Below are positions 45,101 through 56,690 of a stretch of DNA of 64,000 bases, piece after piece. The notes below the pieces were generated by a model, which was not told the DNA's origin, did no database searches, and was given only the letters and a program-made list of their open reading frames with translations. A program made the translations under genes and the position numbers. The DNA comes from Merluccius polli. Lineage: Eukaryota; Chordata; Actinopteri; Gadiformes; Merlucciidae. The first letter of the stretch is position 1; each line of letters opens with the position of its first letter. The DNA lies in assembly GCA_030340625.1 (NCBI GenBank), contig JAOPHQ010001136.1, positions 186,001 through 250,000 on the forward strand, written 5' to 3'.

Positions 45101-46219
45101 GTGGCTAAAACAAAAAGTAAGAGCAAACCGACCAAAGACAAAGGGATTCTACTAGAGAACAGATTTGCTCCACTTTTACAAGACCCTGACTCCCCAAAAG
45201 AAAGGTCATCTTCCAGCACCGGAGAAAGGTACGAGGCTAAATCATATACTAAAAGGCTGCAGAAAGAGCTAACCACTGGGCCTCAAACGCTGATAGTGGG
45301 TGACGGAGCTGTGAATAAGACAAAACACTTTTTCGGCAAAAACACCAAAGTACTTTGTTTTACCAATGATATGGTGTCCGATATCTCACAGAAAATTCTG
45401 GAAATCACTGCTGAGCATCCGACAGTGAAATCTCTCGTCATTCACACAGGAGCACTTGATGTTGTCAAGCAACAATCAGAGGTATTGAAACGGGATTTTA
45501 ATGATCTGCTGAACAAAGTTCGATGTCTGAATACTGAGGTGTCTATCAGTGGACCTCTACCAACAGTTCGGCGAGGAGACGAGAGATTCAGCAGGCTGTT
45601 GATGCTAAACAGATGGCTCAAAGATACGTGTGCTGCTCAATCAGTGAACTTTATTGACAATTTCAATATTTTTTGGGAACGCAGACACCTCTTTGAGGCA
45701 GATGGATTTTGCCTTAACAAGTCAGGAGCAGAGCTGTTAAGCTACAACATTTTTGATTTTTTGCGTCGGTCAGCAGCAGCCCCTGCCAAGGACAAGAGGC
45801 GAGACAATCCAAAACAACAGATAAGACAGCCTTCTGGACAAAAACTACTACTGCCTGAGATAAGGAGTGAACATGAAGGACAGCACACCGAGAGAGAGGC
45901 TTTAACGTCATCATCCCTACCCCAACAGGAGGAGTCTCCCCCAGCCCCAACAACCCAACAGGAGGAGTCTCCCCCAGCCCCACCAACCCAACAGGAGGAG
46001 TCTCCCCCAGCCCCACCAGGAGACTCCCAACTTTCACCCACCGGGACCCCATCCAGCTCTCCAGGCAGTCCGGATTCCCCATTCCCCCATTTTCTGGATT
46101 TCCAACTCACACCACGCCCAAATCCCATTTTTTCTCCCCTAAATCCCCCTCCCATTCCACAACGACATCACAGAGCCCCCCCACCTCCTCTGACTCAGAT
46201 AATCTGTGAGTCGGACTGA
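45101..46219 (+). CDS. L2 ORF1 protein, esterase-like domain with altered catalytic residues
   Basis: A 372-codon open frame counted from a GTG. The frame stays open upstream, so the true N-terminus lies before the insert at 39,480-44,965. Residues 15-30 (LLENRFAPLLQDPD) are the usual ORF1 linker. Residues 62-220 have the SGNH/GDSL esterase fold order of L2/CR1 ORF1p: TLIVGDG (67-69, where families usually have GDS), VIHTGALDV (usually a G-x-N-D block), SGPLPT, and DGFCLNKSG (201-209, where Asp-x-x-His is usual). The nucleophile Ser and the catalytic His thus appear replaced by Gly and Cys. A Pro-rich tail carries three tandem QQEESPPAP repeats. ORF1p is thought to bind element RNA. Confidence 0.78.
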   Translation: MAKTKSKSKPTKDKGILLENRFAPLLQDPDSPKERSSSSTGERYEAKSYTKRLQKELTTGPQTLIVGDGAVNKTKHFFGKNTKVLCFTNDMVSDISQKILEITAEHPTVKSLVIHTGALDVVKQQSEVLKRDFNDLLNKVRCLNTEVSISGPLPTVRRGDERFSRLLMLNRWLKDTCAAQSVNFIDNFNIFWERRHLFEADGFCLNKSGAELLSYNIFDFLRRSAAAPAKDKRRDNPKQQIRQPSGQKLLLPEIRSEHEGQHTEREALTSSSLPQQEESPPAPTTQQEESPPAPPTQQEESPPAPPGDSQLSPTGTPSSSPGSPDSPFPHFLDFQLTPRPNPIFSPLNPPPIPQRHHRAPPPPLTQIICESD

Positions 46220-46222
46220 TAC

Positions 46223-47986
46223 GTGCCGGGTCCAGGCTGCAATACTGATACCAATAATGTTCTCCCCCAGGAAAAGTCAGGGCCCTATGGAGTTCAGATA
46301 GCCTTCTCAATCCCTGTGATGACAGGCAACAGAAGAATGGTTAAACTGGTGAGAAATAAAAAGGGTAAATCTGCCAATTTATTAAGTATAGCATGTCAAC
46401 CTCGAAATATACCAGTGTCTCCTGCTATCTCCACAAGATTAGCTCTACTCAATATCAGATCACTAGTCAACAAATCACTGTTAGTTAATGACGTCATTAT
46501 GACCTATGACCTAGATTTTTTACTTCTTAGTGAGACATGGCTGACTGAATGTAGCTGTTGTGCTATTCTCAATGAGGCAGCACCAACAAATTTCAGTTTT
46601 ATGAACAAGTGTCGAACTGGTAAGAAAGGCGGAGGAGTTGCTGCCATCTTTAAATCTGTATTTCAGTGCAAGGAAATTACGTTAGGTGATTTTAGCTCTT
46701 TTGAATATCTCTGTTTTTTTCTAAAAGGTGATCCAAAAGTCCGTCAGTTATCTGCACTGACTATAACTTTTTTATCATAACAGGGGATTTTAACATTCAC
46801 GTAGACAATAACATGGACACTAATGCCAAAGAACTCTCTGCTCTACTTGACACTTTTGGCCTCTTGCAACATGTGAAAGGGCCCACACACACTCGAGGCC
46901 ACACTCTGGATCTGGTTATCTCTAAAGGTGTTAACATTTCTTCTGTGGATATTAAGGACTTGGCTCTTTCTGATCATTTCTGTGTGTTCTTTGATTTACA
47001 GATCATTCCAAATGTTCAGTTAACCTCTGTGTCTGTTAAGAGAAGGTACATAAATGAGAATACCAGTGCAAAGTTTATGGAGGCTATAGCTATGTCACCA
47101 ACTGTGAGTGCAGAGTCAGTTGATGAACTCCTAGATCAATTTAACTGGAAAATCTCAAATGTCATGGATGCTGTTGCACCTATTAAAACTAAGACGACCT
47201 TGATCAGAAAGAAAACACCATGGAGGAACACTATGATGGTAAAGGCTTTAAAAACAGAATGCAGGAAAGCAGAGTGTAAGTGGAGAAAAACTAAACTTCA
47301 AATTCACCATGACCTCTACAAAATAAGTCTTTGTAATTTTAACTATGAGTTAGTAAAGGCTAGACAGCGACACTTTTCTGAAATTATTAATAAGAACATC
47401 AACAACACTCGCACCCTATTTGCTATGGTTGATAAGCTGACAAACCCCCCTAAACAGATAGCTCCAGAACTCCTTTCCACAGTAAAATGCAATGAATTTG
47501 CTTGCTTTTTCAGTGAAAAAATCCAGTCCATAAGGTTAAATATTAGCACAAATCAACAAAACAATAAAATAACGCAATCCCTGCATTAAACAGCTGCAGC
47601 TCATTCAGAATGCTGCAGCTCGAGTTTTAACCAGAACAAAGAGATCAGAGCACATTACTCCAGTTCTAAAGTCTTTACACTGGCTCCCAGTCAGCTATAG
47701 AATAGACTTTAAAGTTCTGCTACTGGTCTACAAATCACTGAATGGTTTAGGTCCAGAATACATGAATGACATCTTAGTAGAATACAAACCCAGTAGGGCT
47801 CTGAGATCTACTGACTTAGGTCAGATAGTGAAACCCAGAGTTCAAACTAAACATGGTGAAGCAGCTTTTAGCTGTTATGCTGCACAAAACTGGAACAAAC
47901 TACCAGCTGAACTGAAATCAGCCCCAACTGTGAGCATTTTTAAATCCAAGTTAAAAACACTTCTCTTCTCCTGTGCTTATGATTGA
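46223..47986 (+). pseudogene. L2 ORF2 with damaged endonuclease and deleted RT
   Basis: The endonuclease starts well (TRLALLNIRSLVNKSLLVND, LLLSETWL, GGGVAAIF) to about 46,740, then loses about 40 residues and shifts frame before ITGDFNIHVDN near 46,787. LDLVISKGVNISSV and LALSDHFCVFFD complete it. After about 47,585 the frame jumps to IQNAAARVLTRTKR and LHWLPVSYRIDFKVLLLVYK, the C-terminal part. The whole RT, including the YADD box, is missing. The remaining end is the same as the copy at 4,828-5,135. No retrotransposition activity is possible from this copy. Confidence 0.85.
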
Positions 47987-48353
47987 GCTTGTTCTAAGCA
48001 CTTTAAATTGTAAATTTAATTGCACTATGTCCTTTTAAATCATGATTTTATGCTGCTCTTATAGTACTTTATTTCTTTCTATTCTTTTATTCTTGTATTT
48101 TTTATTGCTTTTTATTACTATTATTATTATTCTAATTTGTATTTCAATTCTTATTGTTCTATGTAAAGCGCATTGAGTTGCCATTGTGTATGAAATGCGC
48201 TATATAAATAAAGCTGCCTTGCCTTGCCTTGCCTTGCCTTGGGTCTGTTACTGCGGTAACTTACGCTGTGAACCAAACCTGCTCGCTGGCAGGTTTTCTA
48301 TAAGAAACACAGGGTTTCTACCCGTCTCCTCCCACATGAGGAAGCGGTGAAAC

Positions 48354-49623
48354 ATGGATTGTCCATTTCTTCGCAATCCGATCGACGTAGAAGCAGTCAT
48401 TATTCTTAATGCTTTACGGTGCGAGCGCATTTTCCGTCCCAGATTAGACATTTCATCATTTCCTGAGGCATTTCTTTTCGAAAGTTACCGCTTTTCATCC
48501 GCCACTATAATTTATCTCAATCACATTCTCCGGCCATACATTTCCAACCTCACACACCGCGGACGAGCACTCACCTCAGAACAAACACTATCCATAGCAC
48601 TACGTTTTTTTGCCAATGGTAGTTTCCTTTATAATATCGGCGATGCAGAACATATAGGCAAAGCTGCAGTGTGTAGGGCTGTAAGAAAGGTGACCCTCAC
48701 CCTTAAACGCCTGTTGCCGGCGATGGTTGTGTTCCCCGGGCACAAACCGGTTAGAATCATCAAGGAGGAATTCCACAGGATTGCAGGTGGCGACTAATGT
48801 GGAAATCATATATTCTGTTATTTTAAATTATGAGAGTGGGGTAAGTAGCTTATTTAGCTGTCATTTTGCAGGCCTTCCAAATGTTCTGGGGTGCATTGAT
48901 GGAACACACGTCCCCATTACTGCGCCTTCAGAGAACGAAGGGGACTATGTGAATAGGAAATCATTTCACAGCATTAATGTCCAGGTATGTGACCTACCAT
49001 CTTAAAAAATATGTACATGAAAATGTATACATTACAACTAACTCATGTAATTCTCTGCACTGTAAAGATCATATGTGATGCAGCGTGCATCATTACAAAT
49101 GTTGAAGCCAAGTGGCCTGGCTCGGTCCATGACTCCCGGATCTACCGGGAGTGTCGTCTGAGCAACAGATTTGCGCGTGGTAAGGAAGCTAAACCCTTGT
49201 ACAAAGTTTGTTGTTTCCCATTGTAGATGCACTCAAATGTGTCCTCTATAATTACAGGAGAGTTTGATGGCTACCTGCTGGGGGATCATGGCTATCCATG
49301 CCAGCCCTCTCTGTTGACCCCTTACCCTGACCCTGAACCGGGGCCTCAACAACGTTTTAATGTGCAGGACTAGAGCCCGGGTTGAGATGACCTTAGGGAT
49401 ACTCAAATCCCGGTTCCAGTGCCTGCAGAAGCTCAGGGTCACCCCAGAGAGGGCATGTGACATCATTGTGGCATGTGTTGTTCTCCATAATATTGCAATT
49501 ATTAGAGGAGAGCAACACCCTGCCGTACAAATCATTGACCCTGCGGATGACCATCCCATCCCTGCCCCTGATGTCCAGGATGGAACGGCTGCAAGGGACC
49601 TCATCGCTCGAAATTACTTTTGA
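48354..49623 (+). pseudogene. Harbinger transposase (HARBI1-like, DDE), nearly complete
   Basis: Probable exons: 48,354-48,785; 48,872-48,984; 49,068-49,179; 49,258-49,623, all with GT/AG borders. Exon 1 has the helix-turn-helix region (LTSEQTLSIALRFFANGSFL). The catalytic core follows: GCIDGTHVPI (first Asp), KWPGSVHDSRIY, LLGDHGYP (second Asp; GDSGYP is usual), and RVEMTLGILKSRF (Glu). A small deletion near 49,360 puts the RVEM segment out of frame and creates TAG just before it, so the copy should be dead. The ORF ends LIARNYF. The protein would cut at the Harbinger TIRs together with the Myb-like partner encoded on the opposite strand. Confidence 0.85.
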
Positions 49624-50174
49624 TTATTTAGTGTATTTTCTGTTATACATTTCCAGCTTGTTCTCCTTATTTCTTTTATTCATTCATCCTTTACATAAAG
49701 AATGTTTCTGTTTTAGGAGAAGAACACAGATGTGTTCTTCCACAACATATAGAGACATACAGATAACCCTAAGTGCCAACCGTGTACCATGAAGCTCTTT
49801 CCTGTGGCCTTGGAAAGGCTTGGATACGTGATTGTGACAGTTTGTCTTTGATCGTAAATCCAAAACGTTATCTGCTATACGGGAGTACAGCTTCGGTCTT
49901 CAGAAACAAGCAAATTAAGGCATACCTGACTTGGTAAAAAGTGTGTGTATTAGAGAAATCAGTTCAGACTCGGACCCGATTGGGCCGGTTCGGTTCGAGA
50001 GGTTTCGGACAATTCAATGCATTGAATGACTTCCCGCTTGTGTTCTCTGTTAAATAAAAATGTATTTACTCAGACACTTTTGGGAGTGGACCTCCATCAT
50101 TTCATCATCCACACCCCAGCATTCTGGCAGCCGAGAAGAATATACCACAATTACAAAGAAAAAACATGACAAAT

Positions 50175-53100
50175 TCACATGTGATTTGGTTCTTCTTTAT
50201 TCCCTACAAGTACAAAAGCAACAGTCAGGATTTGTAATATATTTCCGACCACATATTCACCTGTTTCACCATGACAATGCACCCACCTCAACTGGCGTTC
50301 CAGTAATAGAATTTCTAGATCGTTTTTTTTAATCTTTCTATCCAGGTACTGCATTTCCTTGTCGGTCTTTTGTATAGTTTTTAGGAGGTGCACCCGGTAC
50401 AACTCCTTTACTGGTAACTGGGAAACATATGGACGACATTTAATTCCTACAGTTCTACATACAGATTTTACATGGTATTGACCGACAATCTCACCATGTC
50501 AAGCTGTGCTGTTGAAGTTGACAGACCCTCCTCCTGGTGATGCCCAGCCATGTGCTGTTGAAGGACAAGAATGTGCTAGTTTGTCCATATACTCATCACT
50601 TCAGTGTACAAACTCCACTCAAGAATGTAAATGAATATGAATGGGTAGAGCACTGCCAGTAGCTATACATATGTGGCAGGGTCGTCCGGCCACACGCCAC
50701 CTAAGTGGCTTTCCTTTGGGGCCCTCCGACACAGGACACGGGTAGATGTTGTTGCAAGGTGTTTATTCGGAGTTTACAGGCAGATGGTATACGCCGAGCT
50801 GATGGTACAACTTGTCATGACGGTGCTCCTCCTCGAGTGTGTGTGTTGATGGCTGGTTTATCCTGGGTGCCATGATTGCTCATGCACAACAGGTGTGCAG
50901 CCCCACCCAGCCAGAGTCCAATCAGACTGACTCAGGCCAGGTGAGGCTGTAAACCAGCCATCAACAGCACACACTCCACATACACCCCCACATATCCCCA
51001 ACACCAGATTGAGGCCGGGGAAAATCCCCAGCCTCGCCTACTCCCCCCCATCCCCCATCCAAGCAAACAGAAAAAAAAACACATACCGGACTCTGAACAG
51101 GGTTACCATACCTACAAAAAACCTGGACTCTTTTCAGGGTTGCCATACCTAAAAAGAAAATAAACACAACCCCCCAAACCCCACTACCTCCACACCTCCC
51201 CAGTGTCACACGCCAACCCCACCCTCCCCCTCCGTCCCGGAGACCGGAGGCCTGGGGCTGCTGCTCCAGCTGGCGGAGGTGTCTCGGGGCTAGCTGGTTG
51301 CAGGGGCTGGCTGGATGGGTTCCGGAGGAGGCCCGACAGCTGGGCCGCGGAGGTAGCTCTCGGAGGGCCTGGAACAGTCGGTTAGGTACCCCCCTCCACC
51401 AGGGCGACGAGGCATGATCCCCCCCCCCCATCTCCTCCTGGAGCATGGGGCCTTGGGCTCCTGGTCCCCTGGCAGAGGGGCGGCTGGCCTGGGCTGCTCC
51501 AGGCTGGATCCGGGGGAGGCTAGCGACAGACGGTTGCCGGTGGCGGTAGCTGCGCTGCCTCCCCGCTCCTCCGCTGGCCGTCGCTGCCGTTCAGGGGGGG
51601 AGCTGGTGCTGGGGTGGCTGTCCTCTGCCGCGGCTGGTGGCTCCAGTGCAGCTTTGGACAGCCCTTCCGTGTCCCGTCCTGGTCGGAGGAGCCCCACATT
51701 GGGCGCCAGTGTGGCAGGGTCGTCCGGCCACACGCCACCTAAGTGGCTTTCCTTTGGGGCCCTCCGACACAGGACACGGGTAGATGTTGTTGCAAGGTGT
51801 TTATTCGGAGTTTACAGGCAGATGGTATACGCCGAGCTAATGGTACAACTTGTCATGACGGTGCTCCTCCTCGAGTGTGTGTGTTGGTGGCTGGTTTATC
51901 CTGGGTGCCATGATTGCTCATGCACCACAGGTGTGCAGCCCCACCCAGCCAGAGTCCAATCAGACTGACTCAGGCCAGGTGAGGCTGTAAACCAGCCATC
52001 AACAGCATACACTCCACATACACCCCCACAACATAATATTAGGCCACACTTCTGTAGGCCCCTCCGGATCTCTCCCTGTGGCAGCAGACAGAGTTTCCTC
52101 ATCATCCTCCTCCTCCTCCTCCTGTGATGCAGGAAAAGATTCTGTTTCAGAATACTTTGAACTACCATCTGAGGCAAGATCTGAGTATGGAATACTTACA
52201 GCTGCAGGGTTTACAGTTTCAGTCGGAGGCTGAACCAGGCAGAGGACTCCATCCTCAACTGTTGGGTGGATATACAGTATATTTGTTAAAAAGTAGGCTA
52301 TATAGTTATATATTAGCTTTATTTTTTTTTAAAGACATAAGTGTATACTTGCATCTGACGTAGGCACTTGTGTCCTGGGGGGTGACAGGCTCAGATGAGC
52401 TTCCCCCGGGGATGCCTTCAGCCGCAGGGCGACCCCTGTTTTGGCTGAGGGCCAGCTCCTCCGCCTCTGTCAGAGGTGGTGGAGGTGGCCCTCCACCCGT
52501 CTTTCGGGCCTCTGCCTTCTTTCTGTTGGCTGAGCAGAACTCAATGTTAGTTTTTAATTAGTATTTTAATGAGTGTTGGTGTAGGTTACAGCATCACATT
52601 TTAAATTACTTCAATAGGTATAAAATATAAATGTGTTTGTATCAAGTGTTAATCTACTAAGTGGAGTATTAAGTGAGAGGACGCTGAGAAACAACTTTTT
52701 TAGGGGGTTAAATTACTATTTGAAGTAGCCACTGAATTACTATTTACTTTGTTTAATAGCCTAAGTCAGTTTAAACAAATACAATTAAAATCAAAGTGAG
52801 GTGCAATCATAGGCTAGCAAAATATGCCTTACCATTTTGAATTATGTTTTTATGTTTCATTTTTTGCTGCTGCCACGTCCTTCTTTCTCCTTTAGAATTG
52901 CACCTAAAAGAAAATCAGATGTCATTAGGCTACTACTTATAGGCCTATTCATAACTATAGGCTATGCTACGATCTTACGGTTAAATGTTACGTCAATGGA
53001 ATAGTACATTCAAACTTACGCGTTCACTCGGGCAGCTATTTTCTCCCATGCCGCCTCCCTCTCTTTTGCTGCTGCGGCGGTGTTCGATTTACGGTGAAAT

Positions 53101-53186
53101 ATATGTTCGTAATCGGCGTAGGCCAGCATCAGCACCTCAAGCTCTAGCGCGTTGAAATAAGTGGAGCGTTTTCTTTCGGTAGTCAT
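50175..53186 (-). pseudogene. Harbinger Myb/SANT-like accessory gene, split by an LTR element
   Basis: Exon 1 (53,186-53,020) reads KRSTYFNALELEVLMLAYAD and EREAAWEKIAARVNA. Exon 2 (52,903-52,833) continues in phase with CNSKGERRTWQQQKMKHKN. Exon 3 (52,529 to about 52,360) has NRKKAEARKTGGGPPPPPLT. A further segment at about 52,258-52,030 has EDGVLCLVQPPTE and an acidic run. The last segment (50,410-50,175) carries KELYRVHLLKTIQKTDKEM and a coiled-coil-like LDRKIKKNDLEILLLERQL. This is the DNA-binding partner that carries Harbinger transposase to the nucleus and TIRs in known systems. The miniature LTR element at 50,672-52,030 separates the last two segments. Confidence 0.8.
50672..52030 (-). 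mobile_element. Miniature LTR retrotransposon (TRIM-like), conventional orientation
   Basis: Two direct 321-bp LTRs (50,672-50,992 and 51,710-52,030) with TG...CA ends and an exact 5-bp duplication ACATA (50,667-50,671 and 52,031-52,035). I count four differences between the LTRs, so it is fairly young. On minus, the 5' LTR is followed by the same TGGCGCCCAATGTGGGG site as at 24,557. The 717-bp interior has no gag or pol motif; its Pro-rich frames look like GC-rich noncoding leader. It must be moved by enzymes from another element. Confidence 0.93.
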
Positions 53187-53335
53187 GGTGACTCGTGATA
53201 TTGGGGCTCCATTGATGATGGCTTTTTATAGTGGTTGTGCACGCGCGTTACTCGAGGATAACATCCTCAGAGTTGATTGAACAAACTCAGATCAGCTGTT
53301 CTGGAACCAAATACTCAGAGTATCCCACCTCAGAG

Positions 53336-54784
53336 TAGTGCCCTGCACGGGCCTATTATCTGGGCCCGAGCCCGGCCCTGGCCCGAGGGGGTGGAGCGCC
53401 AGCCCGGCCCGGCCCGACAGGTTTTCAGAATTCTCAGGCCCGAACCCGTATCAAGCCCGACTTTTTTTTGTTAACCTCCCATTAACAATGTTTTAGCGTG
53501 ATAGAATGCTATATTCATTGAGTGCGATCGTATATTTAATCTCTCGCTCTGAAAATGGGATAACGCTCTGCAGTTAGAAAAAAACAGCATTCTATTTTTC
53601 TGTGAATAAACGAACGGTTTCTGACAGATCAAAGTGGACATTAGGGATGGGCATAATTAATCGATGATCGATCATTGATCGTTAAGAAATGTGTCGATCA
53701 ATTTATATTGTTATCGATCAAAAGGATGTTGTGTTGCATGTGAGTCTTGAAGCGGTGCCCGGTGATCGCGGCTTTAGTTCCGCGTGTCTGATCGCTGTAA
53801 TTCGGAGCGTGAATATCGGTTGAATATCTAATATCTTTCTAACTTTAAAAAACACTTTAGTATTTTTTAAGACGATAGTCGCACATCCCTCGTAACTCCG
53901 CTGTGAAGGTGAACCCTCCCGGACTCCGCTATTAACATGAACCGCTCCGCCGGAGGAGCCGCGCGCCACACGCACCGGACACCACAATACAAACACACAT
54001 GTTTTACATTTGATTGCCTTTAAATAAAGTTGTGTGCAGTTATACGGTTAAATAGGATTAATGATTAATGACCGATCGCCTACTGCGGTCAAGACAGCCG
54101 TCTCTCGGTTTCGCGTGGTCAAGCCAGCCGCTCCTACATTTTCAATATTTCCATAACTGACATTTTAGCAAAACGTTCAGCCTCATATATGTTTTCTGAC
54201 TAAGGTATTGCTTTTAGACAGTTCATGCAATTGTTTCTAAATGTGTGGCTCATCTTTTTGTCGCGAGCCTTTTTCCGAGCGTCGGCTGCATATTGTATGG
54301 GCGTATGTCGGCCTTTTCCCTTTTATTCAAAACAGTCCTATACAGTTTAATGCCCACTTTTACTGCCTTGTTTGATTATTGTTGGCCGATAAGTAGGCTA
54401 CTTATTGTGATTGGAATACAGATTTAGTCTTGTTGGATCGTTTCCAAACCTTTAAGAGCGCATGTAGGGCGCATTGTTCGGCTTTTACGAGCGCCGCATA
54501 GGCCTATAAGCAGGGACGGGCTGCCATAGGGAGGTTCGGCCGGACGATTTCAGGCCGATTATTTTTTATTTTGTGTATTATTATTTTTGGGCCGGTCCAG
54601 ATTATTGGGCCGGTCCAGTTCTGTCATAATACGTCGGTTTAAAAAAATTAATTCAGTTGAAAAATAAAAGTGCCCGAGCCCGGCCCGTGTCCGATGTAAT
54701 TATGCGGTCGTCGGCCCGAAGCCCGGCCCTCGAGCCCTCGGGCTGTCGGGCCCCTCGGGCCTCGGGCTCCAGTGCAGGGCTCTA
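53336..54784. mobile_element. Nonautonomous hAT, TIR TAG(T/A)GCCCTGCAC
   Basis: Starts TAGTGCCCTGCACGGGCC and ends GTGCAGGGCTCTA, with an exact 8-bp duplication CCTCAGAG (53,328-53,335 and 54,785-54,792). GC-rich CCCGAGCCCGGCCC blocks lie inside both ends. A second hAT-like start (TAGGGATGGGCATAATTAATCG) occurs inside at 53,644 without a matching right end, perhaps a truncated nested copy. No transposase frame. Confidence 0.92.
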
Positions 54785-55086
54785 CCTCAGAGTATGTCTA
54801 CTCAGAGGTCAGGGTTAGACTCAGCGTTTGTTGAACCTGCTTTCTGGAACACCCCCCTGGACACTGTATGTCTTCAAACATTTGCTGTAATGGGAATTAT
54901 TTATTAATCAGTTGCATTTACTGATTTAACATTGTATATGTTCATGAATTAACCTGTATAATCACATTGTCTTGCTAATGGTCCTACTTGCCTTACTGTA
55001 AAGTGTAAAGTAAATGACAATAAATCGGTTGTTTATTCAGTTAATGGCTTTTAATGTCAATAAATTATTAGCTATTCACTCACTCA

Positions 55087-55117
<31 letters not shown>

Positions 55118-55182
55118 GACAAAAAGAGAGCAAACCCAAAACCAGGTTAAGTATGCAACATAACATGCAATATACTCTGTCT

Positions 55183-56690
55183 TCAGTCTTCTTCATAAGA
55201 CAAAGGTCCTTGAAAATTCACCATAACACAACAGTTGTGCCAGATCTGGTTGACAGTGCCCATCAGAGTGAGAGGTACAGGTGAGTCCCAGATGTGGTTG
55301 GACTTAATTCTGCCTATTACCCTTTCGACCACTATCCTGAGACGCGCTATAGCTTGTGTCTTCTCGGTATCCTCTTTCGTAAACTGGGCTGAACGCTTGA
55401 AGGGTGGAATGATGAGTTTTGCCCCAACACCAGAAAGGAGATCTTCAATGATAAATCCTTTGTCGGCCATCACGTCATCACCTGACTCAAGTAAGGGAAG
55501 TATTCCGCTGATCTTTGTTATCTCCTTGTCAGAGATGCTTCCAGTGTACAGCGGCGAGATGAATGTCAACAAACCATGGGGAGCAACTCCGATCAGTCCC
55601 TTTAAGGTTGTCCTGTTTTTGTAGTGGGAGAACGTTTCTGATTGCAGGGTCAGTGACGAGGCTGCCACCACAGCAATCTCAGTGCAGTCCAGTATCGCAC
55701 GGACATTGGGACAGTACTTCTTGAATTTTCCTGGCATGACGGACTTCACCTTCTCCCTACTCACCCAAAGAGGAAGCGTCCCCAGAATGAAGAAGAGGTA
55801 ATTGGCCCAGGTTATGGTCACACGGCTCACAGTGGTTAAACTCACCTGGAACATGTCAGCAATTACCTGCTCTTTCATGCCAACAGGTATTCGCATACAG
55901 TACATAAGAAATTCATCAATTAATGGCATGCTGCGTGGGGGACTGGGACCGATGTTTTCACTGGTGCCTTCACTTATCCTCTTTGCTTTACTCCAGTAGA
56001 CTAGTTGAGAGGCAGATGGTACAATGGAGTCCCAGAAGATCTTAAACACATGCTCAGATGGAAATTTGGTGTAAAATCTCATCTGGGCATCTGACGCACA
56101 ATACCGGCTGAAGAGGTCCGGGGGTGGAAAGGCTTTCTTCAGCTTGGCTTCTAAGTCTTGGATGTAATCCCCTGCCTCATCTAGCATACCTGTGGTGATT
56201 GAGAATTCACAAATTAATTCAGTCCTTCATTCAATCTAGTTTAATTAAAAAGCCCTGTGGATAACAGTATTTCTTTTGAAACTAAAGTAGTAATATTATC
56301 TAAATTGAAAGGGGGGGGGGGGGTAATGACAGACAGCATTAACAAGCAGGACGGGTAACATTAAGCTTTGCAAAGTAGGCTACAACACAACAACATAGCC
56401 AGGGAATTAGGCACAGCGATATGAGGTAAAGAATGCTTTTAAACCTTTTAAGTTAGCACATACCGTTACAGGAGGTGGAACTTCTTACCTGTAGGCAGCG
56501 GCGGCGCATAATCGTGGTCCAGTTTCAAAGCTTTCTTTGCCGTTTCCTTCATCTCGACTCCTACAGACGTTAACGACTGCCGTTTTTGGCACCGCTCATA
56601 CACAGGGTCCCTTTTTCCTTTAGGGGTGAAATCGTTCCAAGGAAAAAGACTAGGGACAGCCTCTGGTTTCAAACGGCGAACAGTGATCCC
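55183..56690 (-). CDS. ISL2EU-like transposase: THAP remnant plus DDE_4 domain
   Basis: The main exon (56,187-55,183; 334 codons) is open. It has a helix-turn-helix-like MKEQVIADMFQVSLTTVSRV (104-123), then LPLWVSREKVKSVMP, AILDCTEIAV (Asp167), SETFSHYKNRTTLKGLIGVA, GSISDKEIT, VMADKGFIIEDLL (Asp242) and VVERVIGRIK (Glu289). All three catalytic acids are in place. An upstream exon (about 56,690-56,487) carries GITVRRLKPEAVPSLFPWN, the C-terminal half of a THAP zinc finger. I did not find the first half with its cysteines, so the DNA-binding domain may be incomplete. It converges with the YqaJ gene, as expected for this family. Confidence 0.82.

Larger units (their letters stand above)
38970..48240 (+). 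mobile_element. L2-clade LINE inserted in the Harbinger
   Basis: From the break in Harbinger sequence after AAGGACACTG to the tandem CCTTG tail at 48,240, after which Harbinger sequence resumes (GGGTCTGTTACTGCGG). It contains a 5' UTR, ORF1 split by a 5.5-kb insert, a damaged endonuclease, no RT, the ORF2 C-terminus, and the AAGCGC...AATAAAGCTGCC terminus. It lacks the enzymes to move itself. Confidence 0.85.
38834..54865. mobile_element. PIF/Harbinger transposon inserted in the ISL2EU-like element
   Basis: The left end AGTGTCCAGGGGGGTGTTCC and the reverse complement of the right end are identical for at least 27 bases. Flanks are TTA (38,831-38,833) and GTA (54,866-54,868), close to the 3-bp target duplication of Harbinger. 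It encodes a HARBI1-type transposase on + and a Myb-like protein on -, the standard two-gene set. It now spans 16 kb because an L2 LINE, a miniature LTR element and a hAT have landed in it. Confidence 0.88.

Noticed and set aside
53644..54078. Complete nested hAT starting TAGGGATGGGCATAATTAATCG
   Set aside because: No matching right end or 8-bp duplication could be found; at most a truncated copy.
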